Below, one piece after another: positions 1 through 7,868 of a DNA stretch of 64,000 bases. The translations under genes were made by a program, and so were the position numbers. Under the pieces are notes generated by a model. It made no database searches, was not told the origin of the DNA, and saw nothing but the letters and a program-made list of their open reading frames with translations. The stretch comes from Jannaschia pagri (GTDB taxonomy: Bacteria > Pseudomonadota > Alphaproteobacteria > Rhodobacterales > Rhodobacteraceae), in assembly GCF_019655435.1 (NCBI RefSeq), contig NZ_BPFH01000004.1, forward strand, positions 186,001-250,000. Reading direction: 5' to 3'. Each line of letters starts with the position of its first letter. The first letter of the stretch is position 1.

Positions 1-1
1 A

Positions 2-730
2 CCCATCAAAGGTCTCCGGTCCGGCAAGGTCTCCGGACGCGGGCAACGGGATCTGACCGTGAAGGTGAAGACCGCGCGGGGCCGAAAGCTGTCGTCCAAA
101 CTCTGGCTCGAACGCCAACTGAACGACCCCTATGTGCAGCGGGCCAAAGCCGAAGGCTATCGGGGCCGCGCGGCGTTCAAGATCATGGAGCTTGATGACA
201 AGTACGGGTTCCTGAAACCGGGCGCGCGGGTTGTCGATCTGGGCTGCGCGCCGGGCGGGTGGCTGCAAGTCGCCGTGCCCCGGATCAACTCCGACGGGTC
301 CAACGCGAAAAAAGCCCAAGGCCGGATCATCGGCCTGGACCTGCAAGAGGTCGACCCGGTGGCCGGAGCAGAGGTCCACGTTTTGGATTTCCTCGCTGAC
401 GGTGCGGACGATCAGGTGAAGGCGTGGCTTGGGGGCGAAGCGGATGTGGTCATGTCGGACATGGCGGCTGCCTCATCCGGCCACAAACAGACCGACCATT
501 TGCGGATCATTGCGCTTTGTGAGGCCGCAGCGGAACTGGCCTTTGATGTGTTAGCGCCGGGCGGCACGTTTGTTGCAAAAGTTCTAGCCGGTGGCGCGGA
601 GGGCGATCTTCAGAAGCGGTTAAAGTCGCGTTTCGACAAGGTGGCCAACGTTAAACCAGGGGCGAGCCGCTCCGACAGCTCAGAGAAGTTCGTGGTCGCC
701 ATGGGATTTCGGGCGCCGTCGGTAGACTAG
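2..730 (+). CDS. rlmE: 23S rRNA (uridine-2'-O-)-methyltransferase RlmE, 5' end outside window
   Basis: Methylates the 2'-O of the A-loop uridine of 23S rRNA (U2552 in E. coli) using SAM. The product has the FtsJ/RlmE Rossmann fold: SAM motif LGCAPGGW, and the K-D-K-E tetrad at K41, D134, K174 and E209 counted from the GTG at 59. That GTG is only an internal start. The frame stays open to base 2 and the upstream residues ([12 protein letters not shown] just before VKVKTARG) look like the conserved basic N-terminus of alphaproteobacterial RlmE. The true start is therefore left of the window. Function is confident; the 5' truncation is an edge effect, not a mutation. Confidence 0.95.
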   Translation, partial: PIKGLRSGKVSGRGQRDLTVKVKTARGRKLSSKLWLERQLNDPYVQRAKAEGYRGRAAFKIMELDDKYGFLKPGARVVDLGCAPGGWLQVAVPRINSDGSNAKKAQGRIIGLDLQEVDPVAGAEVHVLDFLADGADDQVKAWLGGEADVVMSDMAAASSGHKQTDHLRIIALCEAAAELAFDVLAPGGTFVAKVLAGGAEGDLQKRLKSRFDKVANVKPGASRSDSSEKFVVAMGFRAPSVD

Positions 731-805
731 GGCGCCTAGGTGCCCCGCTTTACCCTAGCTCTCTAGCTGGCCCGGCTTGAACCTGGCGCCTAGAGTCGTC
801 GCCGC

Positions 806-985
806 CTAGTCCTTCTTCAAAAGCGACACTACCTTATCCACTGGGGATGCCGGTGGGGCCGCATTGGCGCGCTTAGGGTTATCGCCGCGCTGATCGATGG
901 CGAAGTCTTCGTCGGGCGTGGTCGGAACGTCGTACTTCGTTTGGCCATCCGGTTGCTCGGCTTTCTCGGTCGCGTGCTTGGTCAT
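806..985 (-). CDS. Small hydrophilic protein of unknown function (59 aa)
   Basis: No family recognised. The ATG at 985 is chosen over a longer reading because AAGGAGG sits four bases before it on the minus strand, an excellent ribosome-binding site. The product is highly charged, without membrane segment or signal peptide. It begins MTKHATEKAEQPDG, has a central acidic PDEDF stretch and ends VVSLLKKD, with many Pro, Ala, Asp and Lys residues suggesting disorder. It stands alone, 50 bp beyond the end of the MAPEG gene on the same strand, and could be the last member of that operon. Expression looks likely from the RBS; function unknown. Confidence 0.6.
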   Translation of the reverse strand: MTKHATEKAEQPDGQTKYDVPTTPDEDFAIDQRGDNPKRANAAPPASPVDKVVSLLKKD

Positions 986-1034
986 AGTGCCTCCTTCCCG
1001 GCGCCAACGCGCGGGGAAGGATTGGGGTCCGACC

Positions 1035-1445
1035 TCAGCCTGCGACAAGAACGTTGATCCCCACGGCCAGCACGCAGACCCACCCGACCAAAAACAGCAG
1101 GGGTCGTGCCGGAAACCGCGCCCAGCCTCCGATCATCCCCCAAGCATGGAGCAGACGCACCGCAAAAAAGATCCCGCAGGCCCAAACCGTCACAGAGGAT
1201 GAGATACCAGCAGTATGGGCGATCAAAACCACAGCCAGCATGGGCAGGAATTGTTCAAGGAGGTTGAGGTGCGCGCGGTGGGCACGGTGGACCCAGGGCC
1301 GCACCTCCGACAGCGGCGGCGGGCGGAGGAAAGGATCTGGCGCGTCCTCTCCCTTAGGCTCGGTATTGACGCCCACGATGTATGGGATCCACATCGATGC
1401 GGCCAGCAGGGCGGTCCAGGTCATCCACCAGAGTTCCGGGGTCAT
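1035..1445 (-). CDS. MAPEG family membrane protein
   Basis: A 136-residue protein with the four-helix membrane layout of the MAPEG family (membrane-associated proteins in eicosanoid and glutathione metabolism). Helices lie roughly at residues 5-25, 64-84, 86-104 and 112-134. The loop between the first two contains RAHRAHLNLLEQF, matching the family's conserved R-A-x-x-N-xx-E motif. Bacterial members are mostly uncharacterised; glutathione transferase or peroxidase activity is possible but not shown. Its ATG shares one base with the TGA of the upstream SRPBCC gene (TGATG), so the two are translationally coupled. Confidence 0.85.
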   Translation of the reverse strand: MTPELWWMTWTALLAASMWIPYIVGVNTEPKGEDAPDPFLRPPPLSEVRPWVHRAHRAHLNLLEQFLPMLAVVLIAHTAGISSSVTVWACGIFFAVRLLHAWGMIGGWARFPARPLLFLVGWVCVLAVGINVLVAG

Positions 1446-1873
1446 CAGGCTTGCCCTCCGATGCGCGTGGGCGTGCCCGTTTCCAGCCAGGTTTTAAGCG
1501 CCGCGACCAAGCGTTCCCACCCGTCGGCATAGCCCTCACCCCCTTCGGGGATGTCATAGTGTTCAAGGGTCAGCGCGCAATACCCTCCTTCCACCGCAAT
1601 CATACAAACAAAGCGCGAGACGGGGATGTCCGGCGCCCACTGCGGCACGAACTCTGCTTCGATGCGGGTTTTGGGGGTCTTGGATATCTCGCGACAGATC
1701 AACATGTTCGATCCATCGGTCTGTTTGTAGACCAAGGCTTCGCCGTCGCGCACCGCTTCCGGCGCAAAGGGGTGGTAGTTGGCGGCAGCATCGGCCTCGG
1801 TCAACGCGCTCCACAAGGCGTCTTGGCTGCACCGGATGAAGGTGCGCAAAACATAGTCGGGTCTTGGGGTCAT
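1445..1873 (-). CDS. SRPBCC (AHSA1/START-like) domain protein
   Basis: A 142-residue single-domain SRPBCC protein, a helix-grip fold that binds hydrophobic ligands. The start at 1873 is preceded by AAAGGA. The first part (FIRCSQDALWSAL) and the end (LKTWLETGTPTR) match the C-terminal half of the next gene upstream almost word for word, as do VEGGYCALTLEHY and GWERLVAALK. The two are paralogues from a local duplication. It lies between the ArsR-SRPBCC fusion and the MAPEG gene in one operon. Ligand unknown. Confidence 0.85.
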   Translation of the reverse strand: MTPRPDYVLRTFIRCSQDALWSALTEADAAANYHPFAPEAVRDGEALVYKQTDGSNMLICREISKTPKTRIEAEFVPQWAPDIPVSRFVCMIAVEGGYCALTLEHYDIPEGGEGYADGWERLVAALKTWLETGTPTRIGGQA

Positions 1874-1964
1874 TGTCGGTCCTTTCATGGCAGACACGTC
1901 GAGAGAGCCGACCCGCACGGCGCGGAGCGGTAGGCGTCGGTCCGCAGGCTTGCGGGCGCTTTGA

Positions 1965-2738
1965 TCAGTTCGAGGGCGAGGTCTCGCTCTGAGTCGAAGG
2001 GGCGCCGAACCGTGTCGGCTCTCCGGTTTCCAGCCAGGTCTTCAACCCGGCGGCCCACCGGCTCCATCCATCGAACACGCCCTGGCCCGGCACAACCGCA
2101 TGGGTCAGGCCGAAGTGTTCCAGGGTGAGGCAGCAATGCGCGCCCTCAACGGCGACGCTCTGCACCACCCGAGACGGCGGGGCGGCCCCGTCGCCTTGGA
2201 TTTCAAAGGTCATCTCTAGGCGAACGGGCGGGTCTTCCTTAGAAATCCGACACAGAAGCATCGGCTCGCCAGGAGGACCGTCGTAAGCGATCAGGTCACC
2301 ATCCCGCCGCACATTCGGCGTCAGAAAGTGCCAACGGGATATGTCGGCGGCATCGGTCAGCGCGCGCCAAAGATCAAGCGGGCTGCAGCGGATGAACGTG
2401 CTTTGCACGAAGTCGGGTGTGTTGGTCATCTCTCCCTCCAATCGGGCTTTCAAGTCCAGCACCCCCCGCACCGCGGGTGCCACGCGATAGGGTTCGATCC
2501 AGCGGGCCATAGCCTCGGCCAATGGCACGGCATTGAGGTAGTGATGGGTGAAGCGTCCCCGTTTCACCCGTGTCACCAGCCCCGCGTCGTCCAGCACCTT
2601 GAGGTGCTTGGCCACCCCAAAGCGCGACATTGGAAGCGTTGCCTCCAGTTGAGACAACGTCTGCCCATCCTCGCGACGAAGCGCATCAAGGAGGTCACGC
2701 CGAGACGGGTCGGCAAGGGCCTTAAAGACCGAATCCAT
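1965..2738 (-). CDS. ArsR-family regulator fused to an SRPBCC domain
   Basis: A 257-residue two-domain protein. Residues 1-85 are an ArsR/SmtB winged helix (ALADPSRRDLLDAL, then the recognition region MSRFGVAKHLKVL). Residues about 105-240 are an SRPBCC domain homologous to the product of the next gene. In many bacteria these are two adjacent genes; here they are one polypeptide. No metal-binding CxC pair is visible in the ArsR part, so a small-molecule ligand bound by the SRPBCC half is more likely than a metal. ATG at 2738 is preferred to the upstream TTG. Two inverted repeats just upstream suggest autoregulation. Confidence 0.88.
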   Translation of the reverse strand: MDSVFKALADPSRRDLLDALRREDGQTLSQLEATLPMSRFGVAKHLKVLDDAGLVTRVKRGRFTHHYLNAVPLAEAMARWIEPYRVAPAVRGVLDLKARLEGEMTNTPDFVQSTFIRCSPLDLWRALTDAADISRWHFLTPNVRRDGDLIAYDGPPGEPMLLCRISKEDPPVRLEMTFEIQGDGAAPPSRVVQSVAVEGAHCCLTLEHFGLTHAVVPGQGVFDGWSRWAAGLKTWLETGEPTRFGAPSTQSETSPSN

Positions 2739-2751
2739 GGCGAACAATTAC

Positions 2752-2793
2752 GTGACCGAAGGGTCACCTGTAAATATGTTACCATAGAGTCAC
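2752..2793. promoter_or_regulatory. Paired inverted-repeat operator in front of the ArsR-SRPBCC gene
   Basis: Bases 2752-2767 read GTGACC-GAAG-GGTCAC, a perfect 6-4-6 inverted repeat. Bases 2778-2793 read GTTACC-ATAG-AGTCAC, a degenerate copy of the same design whose start lies 26 bp further on. The first copy ends 13 bp before the start codon at 2738. Tandem dyads overlapping the promoter are typical of ArsR-type autorepression. Assignment to this regulator is inference from position. Confidence 0.65.
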
Positions 2794-2988
2794 ATGTTGT
2801 AGGTGCCGCCGCCTCCCCCCTTAGCCGGCTGAACAAGGGACGGGCAGAGCCTCGGCTGCCCTTCGATGTTCCCCAAATATGCCACCGCAACCGGGGTCAC
2901 CTGTGCCCCATGCAGCAGTCGCCCATCCATCGCCCCTTGGCCCAGCGCTCGGGCCAAAGTAGGCAGAGGCGATTGAGGAGGGCAGGCC

Positions 2989-3735
2989 ATGGCACAAACG
3001 ATCACCCGAAACGGAGTGGACCTGGCGTTCCACCACACGCCTGGAACAGGGCCGCTCGTGGTGTTTTTGGGCGGGTTCAAATCGGATATGGACGGAACGA
3101 AGGCTGTCGCCCTCGAAGCCTGGGCGAAAGCCAAGGGCCAAGCCTTCCTGCGCCTCGACTACGGCGGCCACGGGCTTTCCGGGGGCGCCTTTGAGGATGG
3201 CTCCATCGGCGATTGGCGCGATGATGCCCTTGCGGTGATCGACCACGTGACGACGGGTCCCTTGGTCCTTGTGGGATCATCCATGGGCGGCTGGATCTCT
3301 CTCCTGGTCACGCGTGACCGCCCGGACCAAGTTAAGGGCCTCGTGACCATCGCGGCGGCGCCCGATTTCACCGAGGATGGCTTTTGGGCCAGCTTCGATG
3401 AGGCGCAGCGGCAGACGTTGATGGAGACGGGTCAGGTCGCGGTCCCGTCCGATTACGGCGCGCCCTACATCATCACGCGCCGCCTGATCGAAGAGGGGCG
3501 CAAGACGCTGGTGCTGCGCCAGGCGCTGTCGCTGCCGTGCCCGACGCGTTTCTTGCAGGGCACGGCGGATGCGGATGTCTCCGTTGAGACGGCCCTGCGC
3601 TTGTTGGACCATGCCGAAGGGCCCGACATGCGGCTGACACTCGTGGACGGGGCCGACCACAGGTTTTCGGACGAGGATTGTCTGCGTCTGATCGAACGCA
3701 GCGTTACGGAGGTCCTGGAGGCGGCCGGGACTTGA
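2989..3735 (+). CDS. Alpha/beta hydrolase (ABHD10-like serine esterase)
   Basis: A 248-residue single-domain alpha/beta hydrolase. The nucleophile elbow GSSMGG places the catalytic serine at residue 98. An Asp in GTADADVS and a His in DGADHRFSD fit the rest of the triad, and the oxyanion strand is VVFLGGF. The size and the motifs resemble the ABHD10/S-depalmitoylase-like esterases common in alphaproteobacteria. No signal peptide, so cytosolic. AGGAGG lies about 10 bases before the ATG. Substrate not predictable; 45 bp separate it from a second hydrolase on the same strand. Confidence 0.85.
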   Translation: MAQTITRNGVDLAFHHTPGTGPLVVFLGGFKSDMDGTKAVALEAWAKAKGQAFLRLDYGGHGLSGGAFEDGSIGDWRDDALAVIDHVTTGPLVLVGSSMGGWISLLVTRDRPDQVKGLVTIAAAPDFTEDGFWASFDEAQRQTLMETGQVAVPSDYGAPYIITRRLIEEGRKTLVLRQALSLPCPTRFLQGTADADVSVETALRLLDHAEGPDMRLTLVDGADHRFSDEDCLRLIERSVTEVLEAAGT

Positions 3736-3780
3736 CGTCCAGGTTGCCCGCCGCGTCTTCTGCGGGGCGGAGGTGAGGCC

Positions 3781-4770
3781 ATGGCGCGTGTGCTGCGGAT
3801 GATGCTTTTGCTGGTTGTTGGTCTCGCGGTTGCCATAGGGGCGCTTTGGATTGTGGGTCCCTATGAGACAGTGGAGACCGAGATATCCTTCGACGGGACG
3901 ACCGTGCCGGAGGATTTGGATGGATGGCTCGCCGATACGGAGGCCCAGGTCCCGAACCTACGCCCCGCTTCGGCGAAACGGATCCGCTGGGCGGGGCCGC
4001 CGGGGCAACGGACCGATCTCGCGATTGTCTACCTGCATGGGTTTTCCGCCGACCCGTGGGAGATTCGGCCCGTCCCGGACCGCGTGGCCGAGGCCCTGGG
4101 CGCGAACCTCTTTTTTCAGCGCCTGTCCGGCCATGGTCGTGACGGCGCGGCGATGGCGGAGCCATCGGCTGGCGATTGGCTAGAAGACCTCGCCGAAGCC
4201 ATGGAAATTGGGCGCCGACTGGGCGACCGCGTCCTTCTGATGGCGACGTCAACCGGCGGCACCCTTGCGGCCCTGGCAGCGGCAGATCCGGCGTTGGCGC
4301 CCGTGCGAGCGGATCTGGACGGGGTGATCTTGGTGTCCCCGAATTTCAAGGTGGCCAGCCCGGCGGCCAGGCTGCTGTCCTGGCCCGCAGCGCGCCATTG
4401 GGTGCCGCTCCTGGCGGGTGAGACCCGCTCGTTTGAGCCGCAGAACACCCGTCACGCAGCCCATTGGACAGTGGAGTACCCGACGGTGTCCGTGCTGCCG
4501 ATGCAGGCTCTGGTGGATTATGCGGCCACAATGGATTGGTCCGCAGCGACGGTCCCCGCTTTGATCTATGTCTCGCCCGATGACAGCGTGGTCGACCCAA
4601 CGACGACGGAGCGCGTCGCCGCCGCCTGGGGCGGCCCGATGACCGTGGAGCGCGTGACCCTTGTCGAGGGGGACGACAGCTACAACCACGTCCTTGCGGG
4701 CGACATCCTCAGCCCGGCGCAAACCCCTGAAGCAATTGACCGTTTTGTCGCCTGGATCAAAGGCCTTTAG
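3781..4770 (+). CDS. Membrane-anchored alpha/beta hydrolase
   Basis: A 329-residue protein with one N-terminal hydrophobic segment (residues about 5-27) serving as signal or anchor, then a serine alpha/beta-hydrolase domain. The oxyanion loop is YLHGFSADP, the nucleophile elbow ATSTGG puts the serine at residue 157, Asp is in YVSPDDSVVD and the last His is in DDSYNHVL. The catalytic domain is expected in the periplasm. GGCGGAGG precedes the ATG. Probably co-transcribed with the hydrolase 45 bp upstream; no recognisable sequence similarity beyond the fold. Confidence 0.82.
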   Translation: MARVLRMMLLLVVGLAVAIGALWIVGPYETVETEISFDGTTVPEDLDGWLADTEAQVPNLRPASAKRIRWAGPPGQRTDLAIVYLHGFSADPWEIRPVPDRVAEALGANLFFQRLSGHGRDGAAMAEPSAGDWLEDLAEAMEIGRRLGDRVLLMATSTGGTLAALAAADPALAPVRADLDGVILVSPNFKVASPAARLLSWPAARHWVPLLAGETRSFEPQNTRHAAHWTVEYPTVSVLPMQALVDYAATMDWSAATVPALIYVSPDDSVVDPTTTERVAAAWGGPMTVERVTLVEGDDSYNHVLAGDILSPAQTPEAIDRFVAWIKGL

Positions 4771-5395
4771 CGCGTGGGACGCGGATAAGGCGGCCAAGCC
4801 GAAGTGCCGGTCTTTTTCACGGCGCACCGATACGTCACAGGTCCTGTGGCAAATGTTCGTAACATGATGCGGGCCATCTTGCCGCCGCCGCGCTATGGGC
4901 TTTGGCCCCAAAGGCTCGACGCTGTCCAGCAAGGCTTTCCGCCAGTTTTGCCGACAATCATCACGCGACCGTAGCTCGTTAAGCTCGCCTTTTTTGACCT
5001 GCCTGAAAGCGGTGGTGACCTACGTTCTGGCGACGCGTGACGCTGCCGCTTTGATGTGGCGCCCTTGGCGTCACTCCGAATGAAAAGCGGAACGCCAAAA
5101 CTTCGGGGCGACACGGGTCGAGGCGTCGTCAGAGACAGCCCCGACAGTTTTTATTGCAGCGGCGGAACACTCGGTCAGAAGACCAAGGCTAGGATCGCAC
5201 CCATTCGGACCGCGATAACAACAGGCGTGGAGACATTGACCCGCAATCGTCAGCCCTGTGAGACCGACACGTCGAAAACGAAGGCCCCTTGCAATCCTAT
5301 GCAAAGCCATGTGCAAGGGGACGGGCGCCACCCGGGTCTTTGCGACAGCCGGGTTTTGCCTCAGCCCACCACGCCGCCATTGCAGGAGATACCCC
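4771..5395. other. 625-bp gene-free stretch upstream of the tandem-NTF2 gene
   Basis: No convincing coding region on either strand: the open frames here lack a ribosome-binding site and recognisable content. The left part has a T6 run at 4990-4995 that may end the hydrolase transcripts. The right end carries an inverted repeat (5285-5320) and presumably the promoter of the gene at 5396. No RNA gene recognised. Confidence 0.5.
5285..5320. promoter_or_regulatory. Inverted repeat containing a candidate LacI-type operator (copy 1)
   Basis: CCCCTTGCA at 5285-5293 is repeated inverted at 5312-5320. Nested in it, 5290-5303 reads TGCAATCCTATGCA. Its reverse complement TGCATAGGATTGCA matches 12 of 14 bases of the palindrome at 7012-7025. 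It lies about 90 bp before the start of the tandem-NTF2 gene, a normal operator position. The LacI regulator at 7869 is the obvious candidate ligand; that link is inference. Confidence 0.6.
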
Positions 5396-6340
5396 ATGTT
5401 TCTCGCCGCCCTCCAGGCGTGTTCAGATGCAGAAATGCGCGCCCATGTGACCGATGCCGTGGCCGATGACGCGACGGTTCACCTGTGCCACCCGTTCGGG
5501 GATGTGACCGGCGGCGCGGAATTTGTCGCGACCGCCCTCGATCCGCTCTGGTCTGCCATCCCAGACGTGGAGCGGCGGGTGCAGATCTCCGTCGAAGGGA
5601 TAGATGCCCACGGGCAAATATGGCTGGGGCAGGCGGGGCATTACGCCGGGCGGTTCGATGGCCCGTTTCTCGGTATTCCCGGAACACGACGCCTGGCAGC
5701 GCTGCGGTTTCACGAGTTTTACCGCTTGGAAGGTGGTCAGGCTGTGGAGGTCCAAGCCATCTGGGATCTGCCCGATCTGATGTTGCAAGCGGGCGTCTGG
5801 CCCATGGGGCCGCCACTCGGCGCCTCCGGCCGTGTGCCGGGTCCCATGACCCAGGACGGGCTGCGCGTAGCCGGTGACGGGAGCCATGCCCTCCGTGTTG
5901 TGGGAGACATGCTGGACCACCTTCACCTGTCACCCCAGGGCGAGGACGCGATGCAGCTGCCTCGCTTTTGGCACCCGCAGTGCAGCTGGTACGGCCCCGG
6001 CGGTATCGGGAACCTGCGCGGGATCCGTGGGTTCCGGGACCATCACCAAATCCCGTTCCTGGACGCTATGCCCGACCGGCGAGGCCACATCGAGAATGGC
6101 CACTTCTTTGCCCAAGGCGACTACGTTGGCTTCACGGCCTGGCCGGGGATGTCGATGACTGTCTCCGCTGGGGGCTGGCTTGGGATCGCGGGGGCCGGTC
6201 AGCGGATCACCATGCGCAGTCTCGATTTCTGGCGGGTCGAAGGCGATCTGATCCGGGAAAACTGGGTCACCGTTGATCTGCTCCACGTCTGGGACCAGTT
6301 AGGCGTAGATGTCCTAGCGCGGATGCGCCAACTGCTGTGA
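5396..6340 (+). CDS. Tandem NTF2/SnoaL-like protein, unknown function
   Basis: A 314-residue cytosolic protein built of two NTF2/SnoaL-like cone folds, roughly residues 1-140 and 165-314. Each carries the aromatic-rich C-terminal strand typical of the fold (FHEFYRLEGGQAVEVQAIWD and SLDFWRVEGDLIRENWV). Members act as small lyases, isomerases or cyclases, or as ligand-binding proteins; the reaction here is unknown. The ATG at 5396 with AGGAGAT before it is preferred to longer upstream readings. A second tandem-NTF2 protein is encoded at 8885 in the same locus, and both lie near a LacI regulator, suggesting a catabolic route for a sugar-like or cyclic compound. Confidence 0.7.
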   Translation: MFLAALQACSDAEMRAHVTDAVADDATVHLCHPFGDVTGGAEFVATALDPLWSAIPDVERRVQISVEGIDAHGQIWLGQAGHYAGRFDGPFLGIPGTRRLAALRFHEFYRLEGGQAVEVQAIWDLPDLMLQAGVWPMGPPLGASGRVPGPMTQDGLRVAGDGSHALRVVGDMLDHLHLSPQGEDAMQLPRFWHPQCSWYGPGGIGNLRGIRGFRDHHQIPFLDAMPDRRGHIENGHFFAQGDYVGFTAWPGMSMTVSAGGWLGIAGAGQRITMRSLDFWRVEGDLIRENWVTVDLLHVWDQLGVDVLARMRQLL

Positions 6341-6346
6341 CGGGGG

Positions 6347-6919
6347 TCAAACCAAGACGCGCCAGATGACCCATACGGCGGCCAACACCATCGTCCAGGC
6401 AAGGGCCATGACGCGACCGTCTCGGGTCATCAGGCCCAGGGCGAACAGCAGGATCACTCCCATCGGTACGGACGATAGGAACGGTAGTAATTCAAGCGCC
6501 GGCACGGTGAGGCAGAGCGCCAAGATCGCCGCCGCCGCACATCGCTGGCCCATGGGACCCACAAGCCACCGGAGGTGCTGGCCCAAATGGGCATCGGCCC
6601 ATTGGGCCGCAGGCCTCAAGCCCCGGGCGGCCTTTGACAGCCGCGTGGCCGATATACCCTGACGCGCCAGCACGCCCGGCAGCCATAGACTTTCCCGCCC
6701 GATCAAAAGCTGACAGGCGACCAGCGCGATAACCGTCGCCAGCAGGGTGGGAACGCCGGGGATGCCCCCAATGGGCGTCAGTTCCAAGGCGGCAGGCACG
6801 GCCAGGATCGCACCGACAGACCGGCAGCCCAGTTGATCCGCCAAGCGACGGAGGGTGACCGTGTCCGCACCGGTCGCGGCTTGCTCCAAATCCTGGAGGA
6901 TGGCGGTAGGACTGGTCAT
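6347..6919 (-). CDS. ExoD-family membrane protein
   Basis: A 190-residue integral membrane protein matching the ExoD family (exopolysaccharide synthesis, ExoD), first described in Sinorhizobium meliloti where mutants show altered exopolysaccharide and alkali sensitivity. Conserved features include LRRLADQLGCRSVGAILAVP near the N-terminus, the central PIGGIPGVPTLLAT segment and several hydrophobic helices from residue 50 onward. The ATG at 6919 is preferred to an upstream TTG; its RBS is weak. It converges on the NTF2 gene with a 6-bp gap and is divergent from the SDR gene, so it probably has its own promoter and is a bystander in the catabolic locus. Confidence 0.85.
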   Translation of the reverse strand: MTSPTAILQDLEQAATGADTVTLRRLADQLGCRSVGAILAVPAALELTPIGGIPGVPTLLATVIALVACQLLIGRESLWLPGVLARQGISATRLSKAARGLRPAAQWADAHLGQHLRWLVGPMGQRCAAAAILALCLTVPALELLPFLSSVPMGVILLFALGLMTRDGRVMALAWTMVLAAVWVIWRVLV

Positions 6920-7011
6920 GGGCCTGCTCTGCAAGGGGTGTTTGGTTTTCTACGTGGGGACTGGGCCAGTGGTTTGATCTTCGCCCTTGAATGCGACGGC
7001 GGAAGCGTGTC

Positions 7012-7025
7012 TGCATAGGTATGCA
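7012..7025. promoter_or_regulatory. Candidate LacI-type operator (copy 2)
   Basis: TGCATAGGTATGCA is a 6-2-6 palindrome 17 bp before the start codon of the SDR gene, in the divergent region with exoD. It matches the reverse complement of the palindrome at 5290-5303 in 12 of 14 bases, and both continue with AG. Repression of both transcription units by the LacI protein encoded at 7869 is the simplest reading. Confidence 0.65.
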
Positions 7026-7042
7026 AGCCACAGGGGGTTTCC

Positions 7043-7798
7043 ATGACACTGCCAGCAACGCCTTCGTTTCGCCTGGACGGTCGCCGCGCCTTTGTCCCAG
7101 GGGGCACGCGCGGCATCGGGTTGGGCTGCGCCGTGGCCCTGGCCGAAGCAGGGGCTGAGGTCGTGGTCTGCGCCCGATCCGAGGCAGGCGTGACCGAGGC
7201 GGTCGAGGCGATGCGGGCGGCTGGCCATGGGGCGGATGGTCGGGCCTGTGATGTGTCCGACCTTGCTATGCTGGATGCCTTCCTCGCGGAGTATGGCCCC
7301 TTCGACATCCTGTGCAATTCCGCTGGCGTCGCCCGGCATGGACCCTCGGCAGAGACGACGCCGGAGGATTTCGACCTGGTTGCGGGGCTCAACCTGCGCG
7401 CGGCATATTTCATGGCCCAAAAAATTGCTGCCACCATGAACAATGGCGGGTCCATCATCCAGATCAGCAGTCAGATGGGGCACGTGGGGGGCGTTGACCG
7501 CGCTGTCTATTGCGCCACCAAACATGGCGTCGAAGGGATGACCAAAGCCATGGCCATCGAGTGGGGACCCAAGAACATCCGGGTCAACACGATCTGCCCC
7601 ACCTTCATCCGCACGCCACTGACCGAAGCCACTTTCAACAACCCGGAGCGTCGGGCCTGGATCGACGAAAAGATCAAGCTGCCCCGTGTGGGCGAAGTCG
7701 AGGATATCATGGGACCCGTGGTATTTTTGGCGTCCGAGGCCAGCGCCATGATCACCGGCACCTCGATCCTGGTGGACGGCGGATGGACAGCCGGATGA
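7043..7798 (+). CDS. SDR family NAD(P)-dependent oxidoreductase
   Basis: A 251-residue classical short-chain dehydrogenase. The nucleotide-binding loop GGTRGIG is at residues 20-26, CNSAG follows strand 4, and the catalytic set is S142/S143, Y156 and K160 (YCATK). Dinucleotide specificity is not clear from the sequence. It begins a run SDR - lacI - tandem-NTF2 in which the last two overlap, and a palindromic operator precedes it. It probably oxidises or reduces a hydroxyl of the unknown substrate of the locus. Confidence 0.9.
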   Translation: MTLPATPSFRLDGRRAFVPGGTRGIGLGCAVALAEAGAEVVVCARSEAGVTEAVEAMRAAGHGADGRACDVSDLAMLDAFLAEYGPFDILCNSAGVARHGPSAETTPEDFDLVAGLNLRAAYFMAQKIAATMNNGGSIIQISSQMGHVGGVDRAVYCATKHGVEGMTKAMAIEWGPKNIRVNTICPTFIRTPLTEATFNNPERRAWIDEKIKLPRVGEVEDIMGPVVFLASEASAMITGTSILVDGGWTAG

Positions 7799-7836
7799 AG
7801 GGAGCGCTGGTCATAGAAGTTGTCCGAGGGGATCGG

Positions 7837-7853
7837 GGGCCAGTCGCTGGCCC
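7837..7853. promoter_or_regulatory. Inverted repeat just upstream of the lacI-type gene
   Basis: GGGCCAG-TCG-CTGGCCC is a perfect 7-bp inverted repeat with a 3-base centre, 15 bp before the regulator's start codon. It could be an mRNA hairpin near the ribosome-binding site or a regulator site. It does not resemble the TGCATAGG palindromes of the same locus. Confidence 0.35.
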
Positions 7854-7868
7854 TGCGGATGGTGCGCC

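Noticed and set aside
4893-5469. Short open frames on both strands in the gap before the tandem-NTF2 gene
   Set aside because: No ribosome-binding site, no recognisable sequence, and they overlap each other and the operator region.
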